Shown: in pieces, positions 28,404 through 37,247 of the stretch | How the letters are laid out: every line of letters starts with the position of its first letter | Numbering within the stretch: position 1 is the stretch's first letter | Assembly: GCF_002699205.1 (NCBI RefSeq) | Contig: NZ_PABT01000020.1 | Span: forward strand, 1-64,000 | Reading direction: 5' to 3' | DNA from: Allomuricauda sp. | GTDB taxonomy: Bacteria; Bacteroidota; Bacteroidia; Flavobacteriales; Flavobacteriaceae | DNA: 64,000 nucleotides | The notes under the pieces: model-generated | What the model was told of the DNA's origin: nothing | The model's database searches: none | Seen by the model: the letters and a program-made list of their open reading frames with translations, nothing else | Made by a program: the position numbers and the translations under genes

Positions 28404-28434
28404 AAAAGGCTTGTCATCACGACAGGCCTTTTTT
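28404..28434 (+). promoter_or_regulatory. trp attenuator (intrinsic terminator)
   Basis: AAAAGGCTTGTC (28404-28415) pairs with GACAGGCCTTTT (28421-28432) with one G-T, loop ATCAC, followed by the end of a T-run. An alternative pairing is possible between GTCGTGA (28374-28380, last codons of trpL) and TCACGAC (28417-28423), which would open the terminator; TTACG (28363-28367) can in turn pair with CGTGA (28376-28380). Confidence 0.85.
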
Positions 28435-28453
28435 AATTTATATAAGTACCAAA

Positions 28454-29851
28454 ATGAGTTACACGCTAGATACGCATTACAAAAAAATCCTTGCGGACAC
28501 CATTACCCCCGTGAGTGTTTACCTCAAAATCCGGGACAAGTTCCCAAACAGTATTCTTTTGGAAAGTAGCGACTACCATGCAAACGACAACAGTTTTTCA
28601 TACATCTGCTGCAATCCGATAGCCTCTATCAAGGTAGAGAACGAAACCATTGAGCAACAGTTTCCCGATGGGACCAAGGAAGTAATCGATATTACTCCCG
28701 ATATCGATGTAACCGAAGTGATACACAACTTCAGCAAACAATTTAAAACCACACAGAACGGTTTCAAATTTATATATAGCGGACTTTTTGGCTATATGGC
28801 CTACGATGCCGTTCGCTATTTTGAAGATGTGAAGGTTTCCAAGAAAGATGATTCCGTAAACATTCCGGACATTTATTATGCCGTTTACCAGAACATTATC
28901 GCCATCAACCATTTTAAAAATGAAGCCTATCTGTTCGCACATTGCTATAATTCCGAAAGCAACGTGGATGAGATAGAGCAGCTTTTTAATGTACGTACAT
29001 TTTCTTCCTATAACTTTACTAAAGAAGGACAACCAGAATCCAACCTTAAGGACGAAGATTATAAAGAACAAGTAGAATTGGCCAAAAAGCATTGTCAACG
29101 AGGGGACGTGTTCCAGTTGGTGCTCTCCAGAAGGTTCAAACAAAAATTCAAGGGAGATGAATTCAATGTATATCGTGCACTGCGTTCCATCAACCCCTCC
29201 CCTTACCTCTTCTATTTTGATTACGGCAACTTTAAAATATTTGGCAGCTCCCCCGAAGCACAGCTGATCGTGAAAGATGGGAAAGCGGAAATCCATCCCA
29301 TAGCTGGAACGTACAAACGTACTGGAAACGATGAAAAAGATGCCGAATTGGCCAAAAAATTGGCACAGGACAAAAAAGAGAACAGCGAACACGTGATGCT
29401 GGTGGACTTGGCACGAAACGACCTAAGTAGAAACGGAAACACGGTAAATGTGGACACGTATAGGGAAGTGCAATACTTTTCACACGTTATCCACTTGGTA
29501 TCCAAAGTAACTGGGCAAAAGAAAGAAGATAGTACCACCATGAAAGTGGTCGCCGATACGTTCCCGGCCGGAACTCTGAGCGGAGCACCCAAGCACATGG
29601 CCATGCAACTGATAGAAAAGTATGAAAAAACAAGTAGATCGTTCTACGGAGGGGCAATTGGATTTATGGATTTTGAAGGCAACTTCAACCATGCCATTAT
29701 GATCCGGACTTTCTTGAGCAAGGACCATGAACTATTTTACCAAGCTGGTGCTGGCCTAGTTGCCGCCTCCGACCCAAACGACGAACTCCAAGAAACATAC
29801 AACAAATTGGGCGCACTCAACAAAGCGCTGGAAATTGCCGAAACAATCTAA
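28454..29851 (+). CDS. trpE: Anthranilate synthase component I
   Basis: TrpE converts chorismate to anthranilate with ammonia from TrpG. The 465-residue protein has the LLES motif near the N-terminus (SILLESSD) that binds inhibitory tryptophan, GSSPEAQL, and the chorismate-binding signature PAGTLSGAPKHMAMQL. Retention of LLES suggests normal feedback inhibition. It begins 19 bp after the attenuator and ends 2 bp before trpG. Confidence 0.97.
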   Translation: MSYTLDTHYKKILADTITPVSVYLKIRDKFPNSILLESSDYHANDNSFSYICCNPIASIKVENETIEQQFPDGTKEVIDITPDIDVTEVIHNFSKQFKTTQNGFKFIYSGLFGYMAYDAVRYFEDVKVSKKDDSVNIPDIYYAVYQNIIAINHFKNEAYLFAHCYNSESNVDEIEQLFNVRTFSSYNFTKEGQPESNLKDEDYKEQVELAKKHCQRGDVFQLVLSRRFKQKFKGDEFNVYRALRSINPSPYLFYFDYGNFKIFGSSPEAQLIVKDGKAEIHPIAGTYKRTGNDEKDAELAKKLAQDKKENSEHVMLVDLARNDLSRNGNTVNVDTYREVQYFSHVIHLVSKVTGQKKEDSTTMKVVADTFPAGTLSGAPKHMAMQLIEKYEKTSRSFYGGAIGFMDFEGNFNHAIMIRTFLSKDHELFYQAGAGLVAASDPNDELQETYNKLGALNKALEIAETI

Positions 29852-29853
29852 CC

Positions 29854-30423
29854 ATGGGAAAGAAGATTTTAATGATAAACAACTATGATAGTTTCACCTA
29901 TAACTTGGTTCACTATCTGGAAGATTTGGATTGCGAGGTAACCGTCAAACGGAACGACCAACTTACCTTGGACGACGTTGAACCCTTTGAATATATCGTT
30001 TTGTCCCCCGGGCCAGGAATCCCTGATGAGGCTGGACTTCTAAAAGACATTATCAAAACCTACGCTCCTACCAAACGAATTTTTGGGGTTTGTTTGGGAT
30101 TGCAGGCCATAGGTGAAGTTTTTGGGGGCACTTTGATCAATCTCGACCAAGTATATCACGGGGTGGACACTACAATTACCGTTACCAAAGATGACCCAAT
30201 TTATAAGGACATGCCTACAAAGCTTCAAGTAGGGCGATACCATTCATGGGTAGTGGATGAGGATTTACCCGATACATTGGAAACCACCGCAGTGGATGAA
30301 AACGGACAAGTCATGTCCCTCAGACATAAAGAATATGACGTGACCGCCGTACAGTTTCACCCAGAATCCGTGCTGACGCCCGAGGGTAAACAAATGTTGA
30401 AAAATTGGCTTAATAGAAAATAG
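29854..30423 (+). CDS. trpG: Anthranilate synthase component II (glutamine amidotransferase)
   Basis: The class I glutamine amidotransferase supplies ammonia to TrpE. The 189-residue protein has the nucleophile Cys in GVCLGLQAIGE and the His/Glu pair in QFHPESVLTPEG. Separate trpE and trpG (no fusion) and a 2-bp gap suggest coupled translation. Confidence 0.97.
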   Translation: MGKKILMINNYDSFTYNLVHYLEDLDCEVTVKRNDQLTLDDVEPFEYIVLSPGPGIPDEAGLLKDIIKTYAPTKRIFGVCLGLQAIGEVFGGTLINLDQVYHGVDTTITVTKDDPIYKDMPTKLQVGRYHSWVVDEDLPDTLETTAVDENGQVMSLRHKEYDVTAVQFHPESVLTPEGKQMLKNWLNRK

Positions 30424-30487
30424 AACAGACATATGAGAATTGAGAATTCTCTATAACCTAACATCTAATCTCTCACATCTAAGAAAA
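30424..30487. repeat. Heptad-phased inverted spacer between trpG and trpD
   Basis: After the trpG stop the whole spacer can be cut into 7-mers: AACAGAC ATATGAG, then AATTGAG AATTCTC, then TATAACC TAACATC TAATCTC TCACATC. The polarity flips at the palindrome GAGAATTCTC (30442-30451). The word TCTCACATCT is shared with the trpB-trpA spacer. Confidence 0.65.
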
Positions 30488-31483
30488 ATGAAAGAGACAT
30501 TAAATAAATTGATCAATCACGAAATCCTCCCTAAGGAAGAAGCCAAACAAATTTTGGTGAATATCGCCAAGGGAGATTATAACACTTCACAAATCGCTGC
30601 ATTTTTAACAGTTTACATGATGCGAAGTGTAACCATTGAAGAACTGGAAGGCTTTAGGGATGCCCTATTGGAACTATGTTTGGCCATTGATCTTGCCGAA
30701 TATAATCCTATTGACCTCTGCGGAACCGGAGGGGACGGAAAGGACACTTTCAATATCTCCACACTGGCCTCATTTGTAACTGCCGGGGCCGGAATCCATG
30801 TGACCAAACATGGAAATTATGGCGTTTCCTCCAAATGTGGCAGTAGCAATGTGATGGAGTTCTTGGGCATCAAATTTAGTAACGATGCCGATTTCCTAAA
30901 GAAAACCATTGAAGAAGCGGGAATCTGTGTGTTGCACGCCCCACTCTTTCACCCTGCTATGAAAAACGTGGCCCCCATTCGAAGGGAACTGGCCGTAAAA
31001 ACTTTTTTCAATATGTTGGGACCTATGGTAAATCCAGCATTTCCAAAAAATCAAATGGTAGGGGTGTTCAATCTGGAATTGGCTAGAATGTATGGGTATC
31101 TTTATCAAAATACAGACAAAAATTTCACCATATTAAATGCTTTGGACGGGTATGATGAAATTTCGTTGACCGGAGATACAAAAACCATTTCCAACAATAC
31201 CGAAGCTATGTTGACACCAAAGGATTTTGGAGTGGAAAAAGTTTCCCAACAAGAAATAGTAGGTGGTGAAGATGTGGCCGAATCCGCCCAAATATTCATG
31301 AGTATTTTGCAAGGAAAAGGTACCGAAGCGCAGAACAATGTAGTTTGTGCCAATGCAGGGGTCGCCATTGCCACAGTACAAGGCATCACACCCAAAGAAG
31401 GCTTTGAAAAGGCAAAAGAATCTTTATTTAGTGGCAAAGGTTTGCAAGCGTTACGAAAATTACAGGATTTGAGCAGAAACTAG
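30488..31483 (+). CDS. trpD: Anthranilate phosphoribosyltransferase
   Basis: TrpD joins anthranilate to PRPP. The protein has the PRPP motif CGTGGDGKDTFNIST and the anthranilate/PRPP loop KHGNYGVSSKCGSSNV. The track ORF starts at 30440 inside the repeat spacer; the ATG at 30488 gives MKETLNKLINHEILPKEEAK, the family N-terminus, and 331 residues, so it is preferred. Confidence 0.96.
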   Translation: MKETLNKLINHEILPKEEAKQILVNIAKGDYNTSQIAAFLTVYMMRSVTIEELEGFRDALLELCLAIDLAEYNPIDLCGTGGDGKDTFNISTLASFVTAGAGIHVTKHGNYGVSSKCGSSNVMEFLGIKFSNDADFLKKTIEEAGICVLHAPLFHPAMKNVAPIRRELAVKTFFNMLGPMVNPAFPKNQMVGVFNLELARMYGYLYQNTDKNFTILNALDGYDEISLTGDTKTISNNTEAMLTPKDFGVEKVSQQEIVGGEDVAESAQIFMSILQGKGTEAQNNVVCANAGVAIATVQGITPKEGFEKAKESLFSGKGLQALRKLQDLSRN

Positions 31484-31534
31484 TGTCTCCCCTGGTACAG
31501 AAAGATTCTTCACCATGTTCAGAATAACAAGAAA
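31484..31534. repeat. Degenerate REP-like remnant between trpD and trpC
   Basis: The 51-bp spacer contains AGATTCTTCACCATGTTCAG followed by AATAACA, which resembles one arm of the dispersed flavobacterial palindromes ending CAGCATGACG/CAGAATGACA seen in trpF and before valS. Too degenerate to fold well. Confidence 0.4.
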
Positions 31535-32320
31535 ATGAATATACTAGACAAAATAGTCGCCGATAAACGCAAAGAGGTCGATTTAAAAAAATCACTGATT
31601 ACCCTTCCCCAATTGGAATCCTCGGTAATGATGGAACGCACCTCGGTTTCTTTGGCAGAAATGCTGCGAAAGAGCAACTCGGGGGTCATTGCAGAGCATA
31701 AACGTCGTTCTCCTTCAAAATCGGTTATTAACCAAAATCTGAGTGTACAGGATGTTGCCAAAGGTTACGCCGATGCTGGTGCCTGTGGCATATCGGTGCT
31801 TACGGATGGCAAATTTTTCGGTGGCTCCTTGGATGATCTGGTCCTAGCACGAGCAGCTACGAATATTCCCATTTTGCGAAAAGAATTCATCATAGATGAA
31901 TATCAAATCGTGGAAGCCAAAGCCTATGGCGCCGATGTAATTTTGTTGATTGCCGCCATTTTATCCAACAAAGAAATCAAAAGCCTGTCCGAATTGGCCA
32001 AAGGACTGGGATTGGATGTGCTGCTCGAAGTACACAACGAGGAGGAACTTGAAAAATCCCTAATGCCCAGTTTGGATATGTTGGGAGTGAACAACCGTAA
32101 CCTAAAAACATTTGATGTTGATTTGAACACCAGCAAATCCCTTTCCGTGAAAATACCCGATGATTTTGTGAAAGTTTCCGAGAGCGGCATAAGTTCTGTG
32201 GAAGCTATAAGAGATTTGAAAGAATACGGCTATCAAGGTTTTTTGATCGGGGAAAATTTTATGAAAACGGACAATCCGGGAGTAAGTGCTTCCGGATTCA
32301 TTAAAAAATTAGAAGCGTGA
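31535..32320 (+). CDS. trpC: Indole-3-glycerol phosphate synthase
   Basis: TrpC closes the indole ring from CdRP. The 261-residue TIM barrel has EHKRRSPSKSVIN (phosphate/lysine loop), LRKEFIIDEYQIVEAKAYGAD, LLEVHNEEEL with the catalytic Glu, GVNNRNLKTF and SESGIS. The stop overlaps the GTG start of trpF by 3 nt, so the two are translationally coupled. Confidence 0.97.
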   Translation: MNILDKIVADKRKEVDLKKSLITLPQLESSVMMERTSVSLAEMLRKSNSGVIAEHKRRSPSKSVINQNLSVQDVAKGYADAGACGISVLTDGKFFGGSLDDLVLARAATNIPILRKEFIIDEYQIVEAKAYGADVILLIAAILSNKEIKSLSELAKGLGLDVLLEVHNEEELEKSLMPSLDMLGVNNRNLKTFDVDLNTSKSLSVKIPDDFVKVSESGISSVEAIRDLKEYGYQGFLIGENFMKTDNPGVSASGFIKKLEA

Positions 32321-32979
32321 AACTAAAGGTCTGCGGCATGAACCATAATCCCACCGAGGTTGCTCAATTACAACCCGATTATTTGGGCTTTATATTCTGG
32401 GAACCGTCCTCTAGATATTTTTCTGGAGCAATGCCGGAATTACCCAACTCCATTAAAAAAGTGGGGGTTTTTGTGGATGCACCTTTGGATGAAGTATTGG
32501 CGAAAGTCGATTATTATCAATTAGATGCCGTACAACTCCATGGAAATGAAAGTGCTGAGTATTGTAAATCATTGCGTCACCCCGAACTGGTTTCGGGGTC
32601 GCACACGAGTGAGATGCTGAATCAGGTTCAGCATGACGAATTAGACATCATCAAAGTATTTTCCATCAAAGATGATTTTGATTTTGATGTTTTAAAAGAT
32701 TATGAAGAAGTCTGTGATTATTTTCTGTTCGACACCAAAGGAAAACTTCCCGGTGGCAATGGCTATACGTTTGATTGGTCCGTTTTGGAAAAATATCCCT
32801 CCGACAAACCCTACTTTTTAAGTGGAGGAATCGGTCTGGACTCAAAAGAAGAATTAAAGACGTTTATTGAAAGTCCTACATCAAAACATTGCCATGCAAT
32901 CGACGTGAACAGTAAATTTGAAATTGAACCTGGACTAAAAAATATTGAACATTTAAAAACATTGAAAGCGTTGCTCTAA
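32317..32979 (+). CDS. trpF: Phosphoribosylanthranilate isomerase with an in-frame repeat insertion
   Basis: TrpF isomerises phosphoribosylanthranilate. The GTG start at 32317 gives (M)[20 protein letters not shown], the family N-terminus with the catalytic Cys; later come VQLHGNES and the C-terminal phosphate loop region SGGIGLD. At 220 residues it is longer than usual because about 22 residues ([20 protein letters not shown] and flanks) are encoded by a palindromic element between [15 protein letters not shown] and LDIIKVFS. The insertion falls in a loop and keeps the frame, so the enzyme is probably active. Confidence 0.93.
   Translation: MKLKVCGMNHNPTEVAQLQPDYLGFIFWEPSSRYFSGAMPELPNSIKKVGVFVDAPLDEVLAKVDYYQLDAVQLHGNESAEYCKSLRHPELVSGSHTSEMLNQVQHDELDIIKVFSIKDDFDFDVLKDYEEVCDYFLFDTKGKLPGGNGYTFDWSVLEKYPSDKPYFLSGGIGLDSKEELKTFIESPTSKHCHAIDVNSKFEIEPGLKNIEHLKTLKALL
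32575..32638. repeat. REP-like palindromic element inside trpF
   Basis: The 64-bp element has an outer stem CGTCA/TGACG and two inner hairpins: ACCCCGAA/TTCGGGGT with a 5-nt loop and ATGCTGAA/TTCAGCAT with loop TCAGG. It can fold into a three-way junction. The same CTGAAC...AGGATGACG-type core occurs at 60144-60169. Confidence 0.8.
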
Positions 32980-33007
32980 GCAGCCCAAAATATTAAATCG
33001 AAAACCA

Positions 33008-34192
33008 ATGAAGAGCTATCATGCAGATGAACGGGGGTATTATGGTGAGTTTGGAGGGGCTTTTATTCCCGAAATGCTCTACCCCAATTGTGAAGAGCTA
33101 CGGCAGAACTATCTACGTATTATGCAGGAACCATCCTTTAAGGATGAGTTTCATCAATTGCTGAAGGATTATGTGGGAAGGCCAACTCCCCTTTATTTTG
33201 CCAAACGCCTATCCGAAAAATACAATACCAAAATTTATCTCAAAAGAGAAGACCTGTGCCATACCGGTGCCCATAAAGTGAACAACACCATCGGGCAAAT
33301 TCTGATGGCCAAAAAGTTGGGCAAAAATCGAATTATCGCAGAAACAGGAGCGGGTCAACATGGAGTGGCCACCGCTACCGTTTGCGCCCTTATGGGGATT
33401 GAGTGCGTGGTTTATATGGGAGAAATAGATATTGCCCGCCAAGCACCAAACGTTGCCCGGATGAAAATGTTGGGTGCAGAGGTGAGACCGGCCACATCTG
33501 GCAGTAAAACCTTGAAAGATGCCACCAACGAAGCTATCCGTGATTGGATCAACAATCCTGTGGACACGCATTACATTATCGGTTCCGTGGTTGGTCCACA
33601 TCCCTACCCGGATATGGTCGCTAGGTTCCAATCGGTGATTTCCGAGGAAATCAAAAACCAGCTTCAAGAAAAAGAAGGACGGGAAAATCCAGATTATGTG
33701 GTGGCCTGTGTTGGAGGAGGAAGTAATGCCGCCGGTGCTTTCTATCATTATTTGGATACTCCGGAAGTGGGGATTATTGCCGTGGAAGCGGCCGGAAAAG
33801 GTATTCATTCCGGTGAAAGTGCAGCTACCTCCGCTTTGGGAAAAATAGGCATTATCCATGGAAGCAAAACATTGTTGATGCAGACCCAAGATGGTCAGAT
33901 TACGGAGCCCTACTCTATTTCGGCAGGTTTGGATTATCCCGGCGTTGGCCCCATGCATGCACATTTGTACGCATCGGGCAGAGGCGAATTTATTTCCATT
34001 ACGGATGATGACGCCATGAATGCAGGTATGGAACTCTGTAAACTAGAAGGAATCATTCCTGCCATTGAATCCTCCCATGCCTTGGCCATTTTTGAGGACA
34101 GGAAATTCAATCCAGATGATGTGGTAGTGATCAACCTATCCGGACGTGGCGACAAGGATTTACAGAACTATATTGATTATTTTAAATTATAG
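33008..34192 (+). CDS. trpB: Tryptophan synthase beta chain
   Basis: TrpB condenses indole with serine using PLP. The 394-residue protein has [13 protein letters not shown] with the PLP Lys, [19 protein letters not shown], the phosphate loop [10 protein letters not shown] and the closing SGRGDKD. Its start is 28 bp after trpF. Confidence 0.98.
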   Translation: MKSYHADERGYYGEFGGAFIPEMLYPNCEELRQNYLRIMQEPSFKDEFHQLLKDYVGRPTPLYFAKRLSEKYNTKIYLKREDLCHTGAHKVNNTIGQILMAKKLGKNRIIAETGAGQHGVATATVCALMGIECVVYMGEIDIARQAPNVARMKMLGAEVRPATSGSKTLKDATNEAIRDWINNPVDTHYIIGSVVGPHPYPDMVARFQSVISEEIKNQLQEKEGRENPDYVVACVGGGSNAAGAFYHYLDTPEVGIIAVEAAGKGIHSGESAATSALGKIGIIHGSKTLLMQTQDGQITEPYSISAGLDYPGVGPMHAHLYASGRGEFISITDDDAMNAGMELCKLEGIIPAIESSHALAIFEDRKFNPDDVVVINLSGRGDKDLQNYIDYFKL

Positions 34193-34257
34193 ATGTCAGC
34201 TATCAGATTTAAGACCCCAGTCTCTATTCTCATGTCTCACATCTCAAATCTTGTTTT
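34193..34257. repeat. Heptad-phased inverted spacer between trpB and trpA
   Basis: The spacer divides into consecutive 7-mers from the stop codon: ATGTCAG CTATCAG, ATTTAAG ACCCCAG, then TCTCTAT TCTCATG and TCTCACA TCTCAAA. The first four end in AG, the next four begin TCTC, so the polarity inverts halfway. The total of 65 bp is nearly the same as the trpG-trpD spacer (64 bp). Confidence 0.7.
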
Positions 34258-35019
34258 ATGAACAGAATCAAACAAAAACTACAGGAGGATAAAAAAATCC
34301 TTTCCATATACTTTACAGCCGGATATCCCCATTTGGATGACACAATAAAAATTATCCAGGATCTGGAAAAAAACGGTGTGGACCTTATAGAAATTGGCTT
34401 GCCATTCAGCGATCCATTGGCCGATGGCCCCACCATTCAGGCGAGTTCCACCGCAGCCCTAAAAAACGGGATGAACACGGCCTTGCTTTTTGAGCAATTA
34501 AAAGATATTCGAAAAACAGTTTCCATTCCATTGATTTTGATGGGATATTTTAACCCCGTGCTCCAATATGGCGTGGAGGAATTTTGTGCCAAATGTGAAG
34601 AAATAGGTATTGATGGCATCATTCTCCCGGATTTGCCCTTGGATGTTTATCAAGAAGAGTACGAAGTTATTTTCAAAAAACATGGGCTGATCAACGTCTT
34701 TTTGATCACTCCACAAACCAGTGATGAACGTATCAAAGATATTGACAGTGCTTCCGATGGATTTATCTACATGGTGAGTTCAGCAAGTACTACTGGGGCA
34801 AAACAAGGTTTTGGCAAGGAACAATCAGACTATTTTGACCGCATTGCCGATATGAACCTGAACAACCCACAAATAGTTGGTTTCGGCATTAGCAATGCAG
34901 AAACTTTTGGCCAAGCGACCCAAAAAGCCAAAGGTGCCATCATCGGTTCCGCCTTCATCAAACATTTAACAGAAAATGGAGTCAATGGTATTGGTGACTT
35001 TGTGAAGCAAATTCGTTAA
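34258..35019 (+). CDS. trpA: Tryptophan synthase alpha chain
   Basis: TrpA releases indole from indole-3-glycerol phosphate and feeds it to TrpB. The 253-residue barrel has the catalytic Glu in DLIEIGLPFSDPLADGPTIQ, the catalytic Asp in GIILPDLPLDV and the phosphate loops VSSAST and GFGISN. It closes the trp operon; no terminator is evident before the M20 gene 34 bp downstream. Confidence 0.97.
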   Translation: MNRIKQKLQEDKKILSIYFTAGYPHLDDTIKIIQDLEKNGVDLIEIGLPFSDPLADGPTIQASSTAALKNGMNTALLFEQLKDIRKTVSIPLILMGYFNPVLQYGVEEFCAKCEEIGIDGIILPDLPLDVYQEEYEVIFKKHGLINVFLITPQTSDERIKDIDSASDGFIYMVSSASTTGAKQGFGKEQSDYFDRIADMNLNNPQIVGFGISNAETFGQATQKAKGAIIGSAFIKHLTENGVNGIGDFVKQIR

Positions 35020-35053
35020 ATTTCAACTTTTAAAATCAATACTGATTTGTCCC

Positions 35054-36550
35054 ATGAAAAAAATACCATCCTTAGTTTCCCTATTTCTGACTTTTTCTCT
35101 TTTTGCACAAGATGATGTGGCCGTTAAATCACAAGTGGCCGACGCCATTAACGAGATTCGGGAGTTTATTGCCATTCCCAACGATGCATTGGATGCCGCG
35201 GACATTGACCGTAACATCATGTGGTTAAAACGTAAATTTGGTGACAGAGGCTTCAACACTGCCGTTTTGGAAACAGAAGGTCTTCCCTTATTTTTTGCCG
35301 CTACCCCTGTCAGTAGTGAAAAACCTACGGTGCTTATTTATATGCATTTTGATGGACAATCCGTGGATCCATCCAAATGGGACCAACCCAACCCCTACCA
35401 AGTGGTTTTGAAAGCCCCCAAAGATGGTGGTTTTGAAACCGTTTCCTTTGATGAATTGGATGATGACATCAATTATGATTGGCGTTTGTTCGGTCGATCC
35501 ACTTCGGATGATAAATCCCCCATTGTGATGCTTTTGAACACTATGGATCTATTAAAGAAAGATGGTAAAGAAATTCCGTTCAACGTTAAGGTCATTTTGG
35601 ACAGTGAAGAAGAAAAAAGCAGCAAACCACTACCTGCGGCGGTCAAACAGTATCGTGAACTATTGGAAGCAGATTTTTTAATGATCGTTGATGGCCCTGT
35701 TCACGCTTCAGAAAATCCAACGGTGGTCTATGGGTGTCGGGGAATCACCACACTGACCCTTACCACTTACGGCCCCATCAAACCTCAACACAGTGGACAT
35801 TATGGCAATTATGCGCCAAACCCCGGATTTCAATTGGCACAACTATTGGCCACTATGAAAGATGCAGAGGGCAGAGTGACCATTCCTGGCTATTACGATG
35901 GCATAACCATTGACAAAAACATCGATTCCATTTTAAAAAGTGTTCCTGATAGTGATGAGGACATTGCGGAGAAACTGCAATTTAAAACAGCTGAAAAGGT
36001 AGGTGGTTATTATCAAGAAGCTTTACAATACCCATCCTTGAATATTCGTGGATTGAGTTCAGGTTGGGTGGGTGACAAGGCACGGACCATTGTTCCGGAG
36101 AGTGCCACTGCCGAACTCGACCTCAGATTGGTAGTTGAAAGTGATGGAACCCGCCTTAAAAATCTGGTAAAAGATCATATCAGCAAGCAGGGATACAAAG
36201 TATTGGACCACGTACCTTCCAAAGAAGAGCGTATGCAGTTTGATAAAATTGTTACTGTTAAGGAAGGCAGTGTCACCGATGCTTTCCGTACCGAATTGGA
36301 CAATCCTTATGGCGAGTTTATTGTGAACACTTTGAGCAAGAGTTTTGGTAAAGAGGTCATTCAGATACGCACCATGGGGGGCACCGTACCAATTTCACCC
36401 TTTATCAACGAGTTGAAGATTCCCGCATTTATTGTGCCCGTGGTAAACCCGGACAACAACCAGCACAGTCCCAATGAAAATATCAAAATTGGTCAGTTGG
36501 CCTATGGCATCAAAGCCTTTTATGGGATTCTTTCTTCGGAAATGAATTAA
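35054..36550 (+). CDS. Exported M20 family metallopeptidase
   Basis: The 498-residue protein begins with a signal peptide (KKIPSLVSLFLTFSLFAQ). It carries the M20 zinc pattern: YMHFDGQSVD (His-x-Asp), GRSTSDDKSP (bridging Asp), DSEEEKSS (catalytic Glu pair) and a dimerisation domain with AELDLRLV. It probably cleaves dipeptides or N-acyl amino acids in the periplasm. It is 34 bp after trpA and may be partly cotranscribed, but nothing links it to tryptophan synthesis. Its end overlaps the convergent glycosylase gene by 4 nt. Confidence 0.92.
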   Translation: MKKIPSLVSLFLTFSLFAQDDVAVKSQVADAINEIREFIAIPNDALDAADIDRNIMWLKRKFGDRGFNTAVLETEGLPLFFAATPVSSEKPTVLIYMHFDGQSVDPSKWDQPNPYQVVLKAPKDGGFETVSFDELDDDINYDWRLFGRSTSDDKSPIVMLLNTMDLLKKDGKEIPFNVKVILDSEEEKSSKPLPAAVKQYRELLEADFLMIVDGPVHASENPTVVYGCRGITTLTLTTYGPIKPQHSGHYGNYAPNPGFQLAQLLATMKDAEGRVTIPGYYDGITIDKNIDSILKSVPDSDEDIAEKLQFKTAEKVGGYYQEALQYPSLNIRGLSSGWVGDKARTIVPESATAELDLRLVVESDGTRLKNLVKDHISKQGYKVLDHVPSKEERMQFDKIVTVKEGSVTDAFRTELDNPYGEFIVNTLSKSFGKEVIQIRTMGGTVPISPFINELKIPAFIVPVVNPDNNQHSPNENIKIGQLAYGIKAFYGILSSEMN

Positions 36551-37236
36551 AAAAACTCCCGATACTGCATTACCCTGAAATCAAGTGTATTGAATTCAGG
36601 GTTTTTACTTTTTAAATCTTTGTAGGCTTGCAAACTGCCCACGGCGCGGTTGGCAGCTCCCGAAGGGGCGATCAATGATACGGTTCTAACGATTCTAGAC
36701 TTCTCGATTCCGTCCGAAGTGACAGGCAATTTCAACTGATGGATTCTTGGCACTTCATTGGAAACCACTTCGAGTTTTAGGCCATGCTCTTTCAACTGCC
36801 TACGAAAAAAGTATTCTGGACCATTCTTACTATTGCCACCAGTGAACAAAAGTGTTTCAATATTGGGATATTTTTTCAGATAACCCACCAAATCCCGAAG
36901 AACCACATTTTGCATCCCTAAATCCGAGGCATCGATTTTTTCGCGCTCGGCACTTTGGACAATATCGCAGACCCCGATTTTCTTTTCAATCAAAAATCGC
37001 TTTCGTTGTTCCACTGCTTCGCTAGTGGTTTCGTATTTCAATCCTAAATCAAAGATTTGGTCCAAAATCGGCCAAAGCATACCATTGCAACTACCATAGC
37101 AGAAATCTACATCTTGCGGCTTTAGCTTTCCAGTGGTAAACCTAGGAGGTGGCAAAGTACCCACAATCAGCTTAGTGGCCCGGGACAACAAGAAAGGCTC
37201 GTACGGATGTATGTGCTTAAACAGTCTTGCCCCCAA
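36547..37236 (-). CDS. Uracil/hypoxanthine-DNA glycosylase superfamily protein (HDG-like)
   Basis: The 229-residue protein has the pattern of the UDG-family-6 (hypoxanthine-DNA glycosylase) group: IVGTLPPPRF, then YGSCNGMLWPIL (compare YGHPRNxFWPLL), VCDIVQSAEREKIDASDLGM, LLFTGGNSKNG, and APSGAANRA near the C-terminus in the place of the SPAN/HPSP loop. It probably removes deaminated bases from DNA, but substitutions in the first and last motifs make the substrate uncertain. It lies 11 bp downstream of ppc on the same strand. Confidence 0.7.
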   Translation of the reverse strand: MGARLFKHIHPYEPFLLSRATKLIVGTLPPPRFTTGKLKPQDVDFCYGSCNGMLWPILDQIFDLGLKYETTSEAVEQRKRFLIEKKIGVCDIVQSAEREKIDASDLGMQNVVLRDLVGYLKKYPNIETLLFTGGNSKNGPEYFFRRQLKEHGLKLEVVSNEVPRIHQLKLPVTSDGIEKSRIVRTVSLIAPSGAANRAVGSLQAYKDLKSKNPEFNTLDFRVMQYREFF

Positions 37237-37247
37237 ACCTTTTTTTC

